Origin: Spiroplasma endosymbiont of Clivina fossor
Lineage (GTDB): Bacteria; Bacillota_I; Bacilli_A; Mycoplasmatales; Nriv7
Length of the DNA stretch: 64,000 nt
NCBI RefSeq assembly: GCF_964031115.1
Contig: NZ_OZ035006.1
Location: 1 to 64,000, forward strand
Direction: 5' to 3'
The stretch's first letter is position 1; each line of letters opens with the position of its first letter. Under the pieces are notes generated by a model. The model made no database searches, had not been told where the DNA came from, and saw only the letters and a list, made by a program, of their open reading frames with translations. The position numbers and the translations under genes were made by a program. This document shows, in pieces, positions 41,529-52,580 of the stretch.

Positions 41529-41940
41529 ATTTTTTTGAATAATAAATACAATTAACAAAATAAAACCGATTAAAACCATAATTGTTAAAAAAGATATTGT
41601 AAAAATAATGCGTTTCCTTTTGGAAATCTCTTTCATCATATAAAAAAATCCAGCTAAACTATAAACAATGATATTAATTATCAGCACAATTAAAGCTAAA
41701 AATTCTGGTGATGTCATTAATCTTTGAAAAAAGACTATTACCAGAAGTAAAAAATATCATCGCTAATAACGATGTTAAATTATTTCTTAAAACAAATTCT
41801 TTTTTATCATTATGAATAATAGTTTCCTTTTCCGTTAAAATAACAATTGGTAACGAAAAAATTATTAAAATAATCGCAATTGCCATCGTAATAAATTTCC
41901 AATCAACTATTTTTAAAAATCTTAGAAAACCTTGCTTCAT
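41523..41940 (-). pseudogene. Four-helix membrane protein, frameshifted
   Basis: ATG 41940 starts MKQGFLRFLKIVDWKF, 32 nt after the YitT-family gene. The frame shifts in a T6 run near 41737 (one extra T): before it ...FFTSGNSLF, after it QRLMTSPEFLALIVLIINII and further hydrophobic segments ending FIIQKNL. About four membrane helices, 135 residues. The end lies in the IS1595 TIR, so the natural C-terminus may also be lost. Not recognised. Confidence 0.6.
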
Positions 41941-41972
41941 TGGTCAACTCCTTGGCATTAGCATTTTTAATA

Positions 41973-43022
41973 TTAATTAAACCTTTGAATATTAAAGGTA
42001 CCATAAACCATTGTCACGGGAATAACAACAATAAACGCTTTATTATCAATTCTTGTTACATTATATTTAACTTTTTTATATTCTATTAAAGAAATTGTCG
42101 CAAAAATTGTTCCCGAAACCTTACCACTCTTAATATCACTAGAACTAATTAAAGTAGTATCATGAGGATATTCATGAGTTTTAAAATATTCACAAACATC
42201 TAATGGTAATTTTGTAAAAATCATCACATTAACTAATTTAAATTTTGGATAAATAAAATTAGTAACAACAGTACTAATCGTTGCAAAAATAATTGATACA
42301 TACAAAGTAAAATTTTTAAAAAAAGCATAAATTAAATTATCTTCATTTTTTTGCACAAAATACTTAATTAAAATTGCTAAAACAATAATTGCATAATTCA
42401 TATATTTTTGAAATTTACCAACACCTTGTTTTTTTCACACTGCTAAATAAGCAGCTAAAAAATCTGAACCACCAGAACTACCACCTGCAATAAAAGCAAT
42501 TGCGATAGCAAAACCTCAAATAATTGAACCAATAAAAGCATAAACAAAAGCCGCTAAAGTCATCACTGCTTTTCCCGTATCAGTATCCTTAGGGAAAATT
42601 AATTCTTCCATAATTTTTAATTGATCTAAAATCGGAATTGCTCGTAAAATAAAGTTTCATGCTGTTTGCATTAACATAAAAAATAAAGTATAAACAGTAA
42701 AATATCGGCCAACTTTAAAATATCCAAAAATTACAAAAGGAATATTTAACATTAAAACAACAATGTAAAACCACATCGCTTGTTCTTTAGGTGATGAAAA
42801 AATTGAATAAACAATAATTTGCGATATCCCACTAAAACCACCATTGTAAAAACCTACGGGATTAATAAAATAATTAAAAGTTAAAGTTAATAGTAATGCT
42901 GCTAATGTTAGCAATAACAAACTTCTCATAATGCGAGTAAATTTAGTATTATGAATTTTTTGAAAAAATAATTTCACTTGTTTGGAAAAACTAGGCTTTT
43001 TAAACTTTACTCTTTTTTTCAT
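41973..43022 (-). CDS. YitT family membrane protein
   Basis: 349 residues through Trp TGA codons, ATG 43022. A basic N-terminus is followed by five to six membrane segments of the YitT/DUF161 type, with the characteristic NPVGFYNGGFSGISQIIVY and GGSSGGSDFLAAYLA repeats, and a C-terminal cytoplasmic DUF2179 domain (ISSSDIKSGKVSGTIFATIS). The function of the family is unknown; some members are proposed transporters. Intact. Confidence 0.9.
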
Positions 43023-43171
43023 TACAACAAGTCTCCCAAATACATTACATCTAGTAATAAAACAATTTTAACAATAAATAAATCGTTGTAAATGATTTTA
43101 ACAAAAAAAAACTTAATTTTATTTATTATTCAAACAATAAAATTAAGTTTAAGTCATTAATTAAATTAAAA

Positions 43172-43247
43172 TGGTGGACCCGAACGGGATTGAACCGCCG
43201 ACCCCCTGCGTGCAAGGCAGGTGCTCTCCCAGCTGAGCTACGGGCCC
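43172..43247 (-). tRNA. tRNA-Ala (anticodon UGC)
   Basis: Acceptor GGGCCCG/CGGGTCC, D-loop TAGCTCAGCTGGGAGAGC, anticodon loop CTTGCAC with TGC, T-loop GGTTCAATCC and encoded CCA. Separated by 5 nt from tRNA-Ile. Confidence 0.97.
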
Positions 43248-43252
43248 ATCAA

Positions 43253-43329
43253 TGGTGGGACTAAGTGGACTTGAACCACCGACCTCACGCTTATCAAGCG
43301 TGCGCTCTAACCAACTGAGCTATAGTCCC
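43253..43329 (-). tRNA. tRNA-Ile (anticodon GAU)
   Basis: Acceptor GGGACTA/TAGTCCC, D-loop TAGCTCAGTTGGTTAGAGC, anticodon loop CTGATAA-type with GAT, T-loop GGTTCAAGTCC and encoded CCA. The Ile-Ala pair follows rpsI rather than lying in an rRNA operon. Confidence 0.97.
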
Positions 43330-43373
43330 ATCCCAATTAAAGCATATATTTGAGATATATGCTAAAATATAAA

Positions 43374-43775
43374 TTATCTTTTTGAAAATTGGTTTCCTGC
43401 TCGGGGACCTTTTTGTCCATACTTATCTCTTTCTTTAATTCGTGAATCACAAGTTATTAAACCTTTTTGTCTTAACTTCATTCGATAATCTGGTGAAAAT
43501 TTTAATAATGCTCTTGCAATACCTAATCTCGTAGCTCCTGCTTGACCGCTAAAACCACCACCACTAACTTTAACATTAATATCAAAACTTTCTTTCATAT
43601 CCATTTCTAATAATGGTTGTTCTAACTCTTGGATTAATGTTGCATAAGGAAAAAAAATAAGTGCCGGTTTATTATTAATAGTAATATTCCCTTTTCCTGA
43701 AGTTAATACTACTTGCGCTACTGATGTTTTTCTTCTACCCGTACCACGATAAATAATTTCTTTTTTTATTTTCAT
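43374..43775 (-). CDS. rpsI: Ribosomal protein uS9
   Basis: 133 residues, ATG 43775, intact. YRGTGRRKTSVAQV at the N-terminus, VSGGGFSGQAGATRLGIARA in the middle and the C-terminal GPRAGNQFSKR are the standard S9 features; the basic tail reaches the P-site tRNA. Second gene of the rplM-rpsI pair. Confidence 0.97.
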   Translation of the reverse strand: MKIKKEIIYRGTGRRKTSVAQVVLTSGKGNITINNKPALIFFPYATLIQELEQPLLEMDMKESFDINVKVSGGGFSGQAGATRLGIARALLKFSPDYRMKLRQKGLITCDSRIKERDKYGQKGPRAGNQFSKR

Positions 43776-43783
43776 TAATTCGA

Positions 43784-44230
43784 TTAACTCCCTTCTTCTT
43801 GTAATACTAATAGTTTTGGCATTTGAGCACTATGGGGGTGCTTTTCACTATCATAAACAAATAAATTTTTAGCTTGTTTTCTTCCCAAACTAGTATGGGG
43901 TAACATTCCTTTAATAGTTCTTTCAACCATCTCAATTGGATACTTATCTTGCATTTCCTTAGCTGTTCGCACTCTCATACCACCAACAAAACCAGAGTGA
44001 TTATAATATTTTTTATTATTCAGCTTATTACCACTTAATATTACTTTATGAGCATTAATAATGATAATATTATCACCACAATCAACATGGCTGGTAAATG
44101 TTGGTTTATGTTTACCTCTTAAAATACTTGCTACTTTTGTTGCTAAGCGCCCTAAAATTAAACCGCTGGCATCAATAATGTATCATGTTTTTTTCACATC
44201 TTGTGAATTAGTCATTGTCGTTTGTCGCAT
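43784..44230 (-). CDS. rplM: Ribosomal protein uL13
   Basis: 148 residues, ATG 44230 behind GGGAGAGAT. WYIIDASGLILGRLAT, NAHKVILSGNKLNNKKYYNH, RTIKGMLPHTSLGRKQ and VYDSEKHPHSAQMP identify L13. The frame is complete only with the start at 44230. It is 8 nt upstream of rpsI and preceded by leader module L3. Confidence 0.97.
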
Positions 44231-44335
44231 TTATATCTCTCCCTTTGCATTTGCTCTTGTACCGAAGCTATAATGCATAAAAGCAATAAAATTATATAAC
44301 AAATGTTTCGTTAATGCAATGAAAATAATAATTTT

Positions 44336-44482
44336 GGTCGCGTTTAGTTTTCTTAGGTATTGCTTTGAAGAAGTAAAACAATCAACTAATTATATTATTT
44401 AATTACTAAACTAACCCTGCCTTTCTTGTTATTGTCATTTTTATTCGTGATGATTTTATCATATTATTGAATTTTTACACAA
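44336..44482 (-). promoter_or_regulatory. Conserved leader module L3 upstream of rplM
   Basis: TTGTGT at 44482-44477, extended -10, the 10-codon ORF MTITRKAGLV (44438-44406) and AAACTAAACGCGACC at the 3' end (44336). It precedes the rplM-rpsI operon by about 105 nt. Confidence 0.75.
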
Positions 44483-44567
44483 TAAAAAATTTTTAATTTT
44501 GTAGATTTTATGATAAAAAATGATAAAATAAAGTAACTAAAATAATTGATAATTAGGGAGGATAACA

Positions 44568-45875
44568 ATGATTAAAAAAATACCATTAGTTGTTAATATT
44601 ATTAACATATTGTTTTTATTAGTAGGGTGTAACGCTTTTAATTTTTATGATTATCAATTATCTAATGATAATGATTCGTTAATTAATTATAATTGTGCTT
44701 TTGAGGGTGAGAATGCTAATCTTAAAAGTGAAGGGTTACAGTTCGAAGATGATTTTCATCGTTGGAGTTTAGATTTTGAATCACCATCATTAAATGGTGA
44801 TTCAAATTATATGAAATATTTAGCAACTATTAATAGAAAGAAAAACAATATTGCTGAAAGGAAAGCATTACAATCTTGTTATAATGAGATTTTAAAAATT
44901 TCTAATAAAAGTACAGAGCAATATAATAAGTATAAACAAAGTTCATTATTGTTAAGAGATTATTATTCAAGATATGATGATTTAGTAAAAAATCTTGAAA
45001 ATACTGACTTAAGAGATGGACAAAAACCAATGCTTGATTTGAAACTATTAGAACAAAAAATTGGTGATAATTCAAAGTATTTGTTAGCGATGTATAATTA
45101 TTTAAGTAAATATTATGGTAAAAAAAATGTTGCTAAGTTATTAGTTGCCCTTTCGTTTACTAATAGTTTTGATTTACAGACTGATTCAGAAAGTACCTTA
45201 GGGGTTACGGTTTTAAATAGACAATATGGTTATCAGTTTATTGCTTTGCGACCAACTATTGTTGATGAAGATCATATTAAATCCCAATATTTTAATGGTC
45301 AATTTTCAACTAGTAATGTTACTACGGGGGTTATTCATGAGTATGGTCATGCGTTAGAAAACTTGTTAAATTTTTTTCCTGAACAGTTAAATACTAATAT
45401 TTTACCAGATGAAAGTAATGTTGCTGATGTTGCTGATGAAGTTCGTTTAGGTAAATGATTTAAAAACGGATTACAAAAATCTACTAATAAAAATCAAGCG
45501 AGATATAAAATGGGGTGAAAGTTAAAAAAAACAAAAATTTCTGCATCCCAAGAATTTGTTCGTTTTATTGCTAGTAAATTGGGGTATCTTCCAAGTAAGA
45601 TTAAATTTATTGATATAAATGGCAATATATATTTTTCTAATTCAGAAACAAAAATTAGTGCTTTAGTATCAAAATTATTTGTTGATAGTAACTATGGTAA
45701 GTTTGTTAGTTTAAAAGAACAGTTTGCGGAGTTATTTAGTCAATGGTTATTACAACCGATTAGTAGTATACCAAGCAATCAATTATCGGTTCGTTGAACA
45801 ATGCTTAATGAGTTTTTTTTGAAATACTTACCTAATAAGTATTATCAGGTTATTGGAACAAAATTGGTTCCGTAA
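44568..45875 (+). CDS. Lipoprotein zinc metallopeptidase, copy 1
   Basis: 435 residues, ATG 44568 behind GGGAGG. A signal peptide ends in a lipobox (FLLVGC, lipid-modified Cys about residue 21). The catalytic HEYGHALEN (HExxH, about residue 261) and a downstream E in EQFAELFSQW suggest a gluzincin-type zinc site. The middle is helical. It would be a surface-anchored protease facing the host or medium. Read through Trp TGA codons; intact. Family name not recognised. Confidence 0.75.
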
Positions 45876-45936
45876 GCGATAATGTTGTTGGCAGCAAGAT
45901 AGGTTAAAAATAACTTTGGTAGTGTAAAATTTGTAG

Positions 45937-45968
45937 GGGTCTAGCTAAAACTAGATCTTTTCTTTTTA
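45937..45968 (+). terminator. Terminator after metallopeptidase copy 1
   Basis: GGTCTAG, loop CTAAAA-type, CTAGATC followed by TTTTCTTTTT. The mirror copy occurs in the right arm at about 47650-47680. Confidence 0.65.
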
Positions 45969-45989
45969 AAGTCTTTTAAGGGGTAAATT

Positions 45990-46005
45990 ATGCAGACCAA
46001 TTTTC
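45990..46005 (+). pseudogene. First codons of the small ORF intact at 47460-47627
   Basis: RBS AAGGGG and ATGCAGACCAATTTTC, then IS256 M3. The remainder survives only in the right arm. Confidence 0.7.
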
Positions 46006-47332
46006 GGGACTGTACAATTAACTGTGTCTCTAAGTAATTAACTTAAATTCACTCTGTGTCCTCAAATTTTATCATTAAATGTGAAATCGCACTACCCCAA
46101 TTTTGAATTGGCATCGTTCATTTCTTAACCATATTTTGAAATGCTAAATAAAATATTTTAAAAACTGATGCGTCATTAGGAAAAATCTTTTTATTCTTAA
46201 TAACTTTTCTTAATTGACTATTAACAGATTCAATCGCATTAGTTGTGTAAATAATCTTTCTAAATTCCTGAGGATATTCAAGAAAAATTATTAAATTATT
46301 TCAGTTATTTTTTCATGATTTAGTAATTTGTGGATACTTTTTATTTCATTTTTCAGAAAAATGATCTAAAGCAATTAACGCTATTTCTTCATTAATTGCT
46401 GTATAAATTGATTTTAAATCATTAGCTACAAGTTTGCGATCTTTGTAAGGAACAAATTTTAAACTATTGCGAATTTGATGAACAATGCATAATTGATGCT
46501 GTGTTTTTGGGAACACAGCTTCTATTGCATCAGACATTCCAGTTAAATTATCACTACAAGCAACAAGAATATCTTGTAACCCACGATTTTTCATTTCCGT
46601 AAGATTATTAAGTCAAAATTTGGCTCCCTCATTCTCACTAATTCACATTCCTAAAATATCTTTTAAACCATCTAAATTAATTCCTAAGGCAAGATAAACT
46701 GCTTTATTTATTATTCGTTTATCTTGCTTTACTTTAACAACAATACAATCAAAATAAACAATCGGATAAATCTTCTCTAAAGGTTTAGTTTGTCACATTT
46801 TAACTTCTTCAATAACATCATCAGTTATTTGACTAATTAAACTTTCTGAAATTTCTGCTCCGTGATAGAATTCTTGCAATTGTGCTTTGATATCAGAAAT
46901 TGTCATTCCTCTTGCATATAAAGAAATTACTTTTTGATCAAAGTTATCAAATCTTCTTTGTCTTTTCGGAATAATTACTGGTTCAAAAGTACTATTTCGA
47001 TCTCTTGGTACATCAATTGCGATTGAACCATTTTTAGTAATAATGGTTTTTTGTGTGTTGCCATTTCTTTTATTATGATTCTCATCAGTTTCAAGATAAT
47101 CTTTAATTTCCGTATTTAACATTCGTTCAGTTAATTTTTTGGTAAATTCCTGAAAAATAGTATTGCCTTTAAATAAATCTTGTGGATTATCAATATTTTC
47201 TAAAAAATAATCAACAACTTTATCAATTGCGTCAGGTTCTTTTTTTATTTTTTTTTTTTTGTCATTTTCTGTTCTCCTTCGTTTAAGTATAATTCAGAAT
47301 GAATTATCGAGACACAGAATTTTGGACAGGCT
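46006..47332 (-). mobile_element. IS256-like element M3
   Basis: Left end GGGACTGTACAATTAACTG at 46006; right end is the inverse of the GGGCCTGTCCAAAATTCTG end, with CTC instead of CCC. Flanks do not match, indicating rearrangement between the two arms. Confidence 0.88.
46038..47265 (-). pseudogene. IS256-family transposase (M3), start tract out of frame
   Basis: The A-run after ATGAC is A13, which leads to a stop after four Lys codons. The rest of the protein is present, with a 2-base insertion near the C-terminus (GACACAGAG instead of GACAGAG). The leader module L4 lies directly upstream and could transcribe it. Confidence 0.8.
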
Positions 47333-47334
47333 CA

Positions 47335-47429
47335 ATTATTATTATTTAATTACTAAACTAACCCTGCCTTTCTTGATATTGTCATTTTTATTCATTACCA
47401 TTTTATCATATTATTGAATTTTTACACAA
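47335..47429 (-). promoter_or_regulatory. Conserved leader module L4, 3' part replaced by IS256
   Basis: Promoter TTGTGT (47429-47424), extended -10, and the short ORF MTISRKAGLV (47385-47353) are kept; the 3' hairpin is lost at the M3 junction. It now faces the M3 transposase. Confidence 0.7.
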
Positions 47430-47459
47430 TGAAAAATTATTAATTTTATTAAATTTTAA

Positions 47460-47627
47460 CTAATATTTTTCTATCGAAGATTTATGAATAATATAGTTCG
47501 ATAAATTTGATTTTTCATTGCGATTTCGTCAAGGTTTATAAGTAGTACCATCATCTTTTTTACTGAATTTCATTCGAAAATTAAAATCTTTAGGATAATT
47601 AGCTTTAGTTTGAAAATTGGTCTGCAT
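47460..47627 (-). CDS. Small basic protein (55 residues)
   Basis: ATG 47627 behind AAGGGG, through one Trp TGA to TAG 47460. MQTNFQTKANYPKDFNFRMK, then KKDDGTTYKPWRNRNEKSNL and a short end. Soluble, basic, no known domain recognised. It directly follows the metallopeptidase copy 2 terminator in the opposite sense of gene order (same strand, downstream). Confidence 0.5.
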
Positions 47628-49126
47628 AATTTACCCCTTAAAAGACTTTAAAAAGAAAAGGTCTAGTTTTAGCTAGACCCCTACAAATTTTACACTACCA
47701 AAGTTATTTTTAACACCTATCTTGCTGCCAACAACATTATCGCTTACGGAACCAATTTTGTTCCAATAACCTGATAATACTTATTAGGTAAGTATTTCAA
47801 AAAAAACTCATTAAGCATTGTTCAACGAACCGATAATTGATTGCTTGGTATACTACTAATCGGTTGTAATAACCATTGACTAAATAACTCCGCAAACTGT
47901 TCTTTTAAACTAACAAACTTACCATAGTTACTATCAACAAATAATTTTGATACTAAAGCACTAATTTTTGTTTCTGAATTAGAAAAATATATATTGCCAT
48001 TTATATCAATAAATTTAATCTTACTTGGAAGATACCCCAATTTACTAGCAATAAAACGAACAAATTCTTGGGATGCAGAAATTTTTGTTTTTTTTAACTT
48101 TCACCCCATTTTATATCTCGCTTGATTTTTATTAGTAGATTTTTGTAATCCGTTTTTAAATCATTTACCTAAACGAACTTCATCAGCAACATCAGCAACA
48201 TTACTTTCATCTGGTAAAATATTAGTATTTAACTGCTCAGGAAAAAAATTTAACAAGTTTTCTAACGCATGACCATACTCATGAATAACCCCCGTAGTAA
48301 CATTACTAGTTGAAAATTGACCATTAAAATATTGGGATTTAATATGATCTTCATCAACAATAGTTGGTCGCAAAGCAATAAACTGATAACCATATTGTCT
48401 ATTTAAAACCGTAACCCCTAAGGTACTTTCTGAATCAGTCTGTAAATCAAAACTATTAGTAAACGAAAGGGCAACTAATAACTTAGCAACATTTTTTTTA
48501 CCATAATATTTACTTAAATAATTATACATCGCTAACAAATACTTTGAATTATCACCAATTTTTTGTTCTAATAGTTTCAAATCAAGCATTGGTTTTTGTC
48601 CATCTCTTAAGTCAGTATTTTCAAGATTTTTTACTAAATCATCATATCTTGAATAATAATCTCTTAACAATAATGAACTTTGTTTATACTTATTATATTG
48701 CTCTGTACTTTTATTAGAAATTTTTAAAATCTCATTATAACAAGATTGTAATGCTTTCCTTTCAGCAATATTGTTTTTCTTTCTATTAATAGTTGCTAAA
48801 TATTTCATATAATTTGAATCACCATTTAATGATGATGATTCAAAATCTAAACTCCAACGATGAAAATCATCTTCGAACTGTAACCCTTCACTTTTAAGAT
48901 TAGCATTCTCACCCTCAAAAGCACAATTATAATTAATTAACGAATCATTATCATTAGATAATTGATAATCATAAAAATTAAAAGCGTTACACCTTACTAA
49001 TAAAAACAATATGATAATAATATTAACAACTAATGGTATTTTTTTAATCATTGTTATCCTTCCTAATTATCAATTATTTTAGTTACTTTATTTTATCATT
49101 TTTTATCATAAAATCTACAAAATTTA
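47612..49126 (-). repeat. Inverted duplication, right arm (about 1.5 kb)
   Basis: Inverse copy of 44491-46005, with a 2-bp difference in the 3' untranslated region and a few substitutions in the gene. Confidence 0.88.
47744..49051 (-). CDS. Lipoprotein-like zinc metallopeptidase, copy 2
   Basis: 435 residues, ATG 49051. Nearly identical to copy 1, including HEYGHALEN, but the lipobox reads FLLVRC: Gly at -1 is replaced by Arg, which should hinder lipidation and signal peptidase II cleavage. Other changes are Asn-to-Ile in the signal segment and Pro-to-Ser near residue 73. The product may stay membrane-anchored through the uncleaved signal. Confidence 0.75.
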
Positions 49127-49524
49127 ATTTTAATTTTGTCGAAAACTCTTGATATTTATTAGACTTCTTGCAAAATTAATATGATAATTATAATTTTTAA
49201 ATTTAAAATAAATATAAAAGTGTTATTAAAATAATTTTTAGATTATTTTTACAAATATTTTGTCATTAAAACATAATAAAAATTATTATTTACAATAAAA
49301 AAAGACTGAAATTTTAAATTATCAAATATATTTAAACTAATAGTTGTAAATTATAAATTGAAGCTATTAAATTAAATCTTAAAGCAAATCTTTTTCTACG
49401 ATTTCGATATTTTTCACTAATAATTTTAAATTTTTTAAGTATAGCAAAAACATTTTCAATAACAATTCTCATTTTTGAAATTCGCTCATTATTTTGCTTT
49501 TCTTCTTTATTTAAAGGGTTTTTC

Positions 49525-50852
49525 GGGACTGTACAATTAACTGTGTCTTTAAGTAATTAACTTAAATTCACTCTGTCCTCAAATTTTATCATTAAATGTG
49601 AAATTGCACTACCCCAATTTTGAATTGGCATCGTTCATTTCTTAACCATATTTTGAAATGCTAAATAAAATATTTTAAAAACTGATGCGTCATTAGGAAA
49701 AATCTTTTTATTCTTAATGACTTTTCTTAGTTGACTATTAACAGATTCAATCGCATTAGTTGTGTAAATAATCCTTCTAAATTCTTGAGGATATTCAAGA
49801 AAAATTATTAAATTATTTCAGTTATTTTTTCATGATTTAGTAATTTGTGGATACTTTTTATTTCATTTTTCAGAAAAATGATCTAAAGCAACTAGCGCTA
49901 TTTCTTCATTAATTGCTGTATAAATTGATTTTAAATCATTAGCTACAAGTTTGCGTTCTTTGTAAGGGACAAATTTTAAACTATTACGAATTTGATGAAC
50001 AATGCATAATTGGTGCTGTGTTTTTGGGAACACAGCTTCTATTGCATCAGACATTCCAGTTAAATTATCGCTACAAGCAACAAGAATATCTTGTAAGCCA
50101 CGATTTTTCATTTCCGTAAGGATTATTAAGTCAAAATTTGGCGCCCTCATTCTCGCTAATTCACATTCCTAAAATATCTTTTAAACCATCTAAATTAATT
50201 CCTAAGGCAAGATAAACTGCTTTATTTATTATTCGTTTATCTTGCTTTACTTTAACAACAATACAATCAAAATAAACAATCGGATAAATCTTCTCTAAAG
50301 GTTTAGTTTGTCACATTTTAACTTCTTCAATAACATCATCAGTTATTTGACTAATTAAACTTTCTGAAATTTCTGCTCCGTGATAGAATTCTTGCAATTG
50401 TGCTTTGATATCAGAAATTGTCATTCCTCTTGCATATAAAGAAATTACTTTTTGATCAAAGTTATCAAATCTTCTTTGTCTTTTCGGAATAATTACTGGT
50501 TCAAAAGTACTATTTCGATCTCTTGGTACATCAATTGCGATTGAACCATTTTTAGTAATAATGGTTTTTTGTGTGTTGCCATTTCTTTTATTATGATTCT
50601 CATCAGTTTCAAGATAATCTTTAATTTCCGTATTTAACATTCGTTCAGTTAATTTTTTGGTAAATTCCTGAAAAATAGTATTGCCTTTAAATAAATCTTG
50701 TGGATTATCAATATTTTCTAAAAAATAATCAACAACTTTATCAATTGCGTCAGGTTCTTTTTTTATTTTTTTTTTTTTTGTCATTTTCTGTTCTCCTTCT
50801 TTTAAGTATAATTCAGAATGAATTATCAAGACACAGAATTTTGGACAGGCCC
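49525..50852 (-). mobile_element. IS256-like element M4 (nested, with clean target duplication)
   Basis: Ends GGGACTGT... and ...ACAGGCCC with the 8-bp duplication GGTTTTTC on both sides (49517-49524, 50853-50860). This copy fixes the true ends and duplication length of the family. Confidence 0.93.
49557..50784 (-). pseudogene. IS256-family transposase (M4), mid-gene frameshift
   Basis: The start is in frame (A14, MTKKKKIKKEPD) and runs to about residue 150 and on through Trp TGA codons, but an extra base near 50120 (before the region encoding MKNRGLQDILVACSD) breaks the second half. Confidence 0.8.
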
Positions 50853-51620
50853 GGTTTTTCTTTGATTTTCTTTTAGGAATTAAAACATTATGATTAATTT
50901 TTTGTATGCCTTGATAACCTAAATCCACTAAAACAGTTGTTTCTGGTAAAAATTTAATTTTTGAATCTTTTAAAATTTTAAAGTCATGGTTTTTACCATA
51001 AGAAAAATCAGAACTAATAATTTTTTTACTATCTTTTTCAATTATAACTTGTGTTTTTATTGTGTGTTTTTTCTTTTTTCCTGAGTAGTGCTGTTTTTGT
51101 CTTTTTTTGGGCGTTGGATTTGGCTTTCAGTTACATCAATTATAACAGTCTTATCTTTGAAATAATCTTTTAATAGTGATTTTTGACCAGTAAGTTGTTG
51201 AAAATTAGGGTGTTTTATTAAAGTGTCTTCAATTCATTTGATATTTCTATAACAACTACTTTCACTAATATCATAACTTTTTGCAATATGAAAATAAGTT
51301 CTATATTCTCTTCAATATTCTAAAGTCATTAAAATACGATTTTCTAATGATAATTTATTGGTTCTTCCGCGACGAAATCTCTTTTTTAATTCTTCTATTT
51401 TTAAAATTTCTAGCATTTTATTAAAAGTAGTATGTTTAATACCAGTTAATCTTAAAAAATTTTTATCACTTATTTGATTATTTTTTTTAAATTTCATTTA
51501 AATTCCACCTTTTTATTAAAAACAACAATTCAATTATATTTTAAATTAATTTTGCAAGAAGTCTATTGAATATACTTAATTTTAGGTATATTTTTAATAT
51601 GATAGAGGTGGATAATAATT

Positions 51621-52580
51621 ATGGAAAAAATAATTCAAGAACTAGTAAATACTTTAACAGATGATCAATTTTTAGAATTTTATGAAAAAGTCAAACAACA
51701 AGCAGAATTAATAAAAAAACAAAAACGTTTAAATGAAATTGATCAAAAATTTAGAGCGCAAGGTATTAAATGCCCTAAATGTGAATCTTACCATTGCGTT
51801 AAAAATGGACATAATTCAGAAGGAAAACAAAAATATTTATGTAAAAATTGCCGTGCAAGTTTTGACGCTTTTCGTAATCATTTTATTTATTGAAGTCATT
51901 TAAATTATGAACAATGAAATTTATTGATTCAAATTTCATTGCTGGGGCAATCTAGTAAAACAATTTCTCGTTTTATTAAAACTACATTAAAAACTGCTTG
52001 ATATAATCGTCAAAAATTAATGAAATCAAAACAATTAGAAAATACCCAATTAAAATTTAAAAAATTATCTGGTAAAATCCAAATCGATGAAACATTTATT
52101 AAAGAAATCCATAAAGGAAATTTCAAATATAAAACTGATCCACGAAGAATTCACCTTGACCCATTCGCAACTAATACTAAATGCTGTATTCAAATGGTAA
52201 TTGATAATAATAACAATATTTATGTTAAATCCACAAACACCAAACGTTTACAAAAACAATGAGTTATTGAAAATATGAACAAAGAATTAATTAACGAAAA
52301 TTCAATTATTACTTCTGATATGCAAAAATTATATTTTTTAGTAGCAAAACAAACAAATTCTACTTTATGTGTAACTAAAACAACAATTAATCCTGAAGCT
52401 AGTTATCGTAACTTAAATAAAATCAGTAAATTACAATCTAGTCTTAAAGAAGCCTTAATTCATTATCATGGTTTAGGTTTTACTAATATTCAAAATTATT
52501 TAAATCTCTGAAAATGAAAATACCAACATAAGGGTTTAATTCCAAACCAACAAACAGCGGTATTATATTTTAATGTATAA
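51621..52580 (+). CDS. IS1595-like transposase
   Basis: Intact 319-residue frame of copy 6 with one Ala-to-Val change (QMVIDNN). Its ribosome-binding site GAGGTGG remains, but IS5 A4 separates it from the outermost TIR. Confidence 0.85.

Larger units (their letters stand above)
44491..46005 (+). repeat. Inverted duplication, left arm (about 1.5 kb)
   Basis: Nearly identical to the inverse of 47612-49126. It includes the metallopeptidase gene and the first codons of the small ORF present in full in the right arm. It ends where IS256 M3 begins. Confidence 0.88.
49343..51497 (-). pseudogene. IS5-family transposase, split by IS256
   Basis: Frame A (MKFKKNNQIS from 51497) and the first half of frame B through VDLGYQGIQ and LIPKRKSKK lie upstream of M4; the rest (KEEKQNNERISKMRIVIENV) lies beyond it. 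No complete transposase. Confidence 0.85.
49161..51564 (-). mobile_element. IS5 type A element, copy A4, split by IS256
   Basis: TIRs intact, target duplication ATT (49158-49160, 51565-51567) inside the IS1595 left end. IS256 M4 occupies 49525-50852. Confidence 0.92.
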
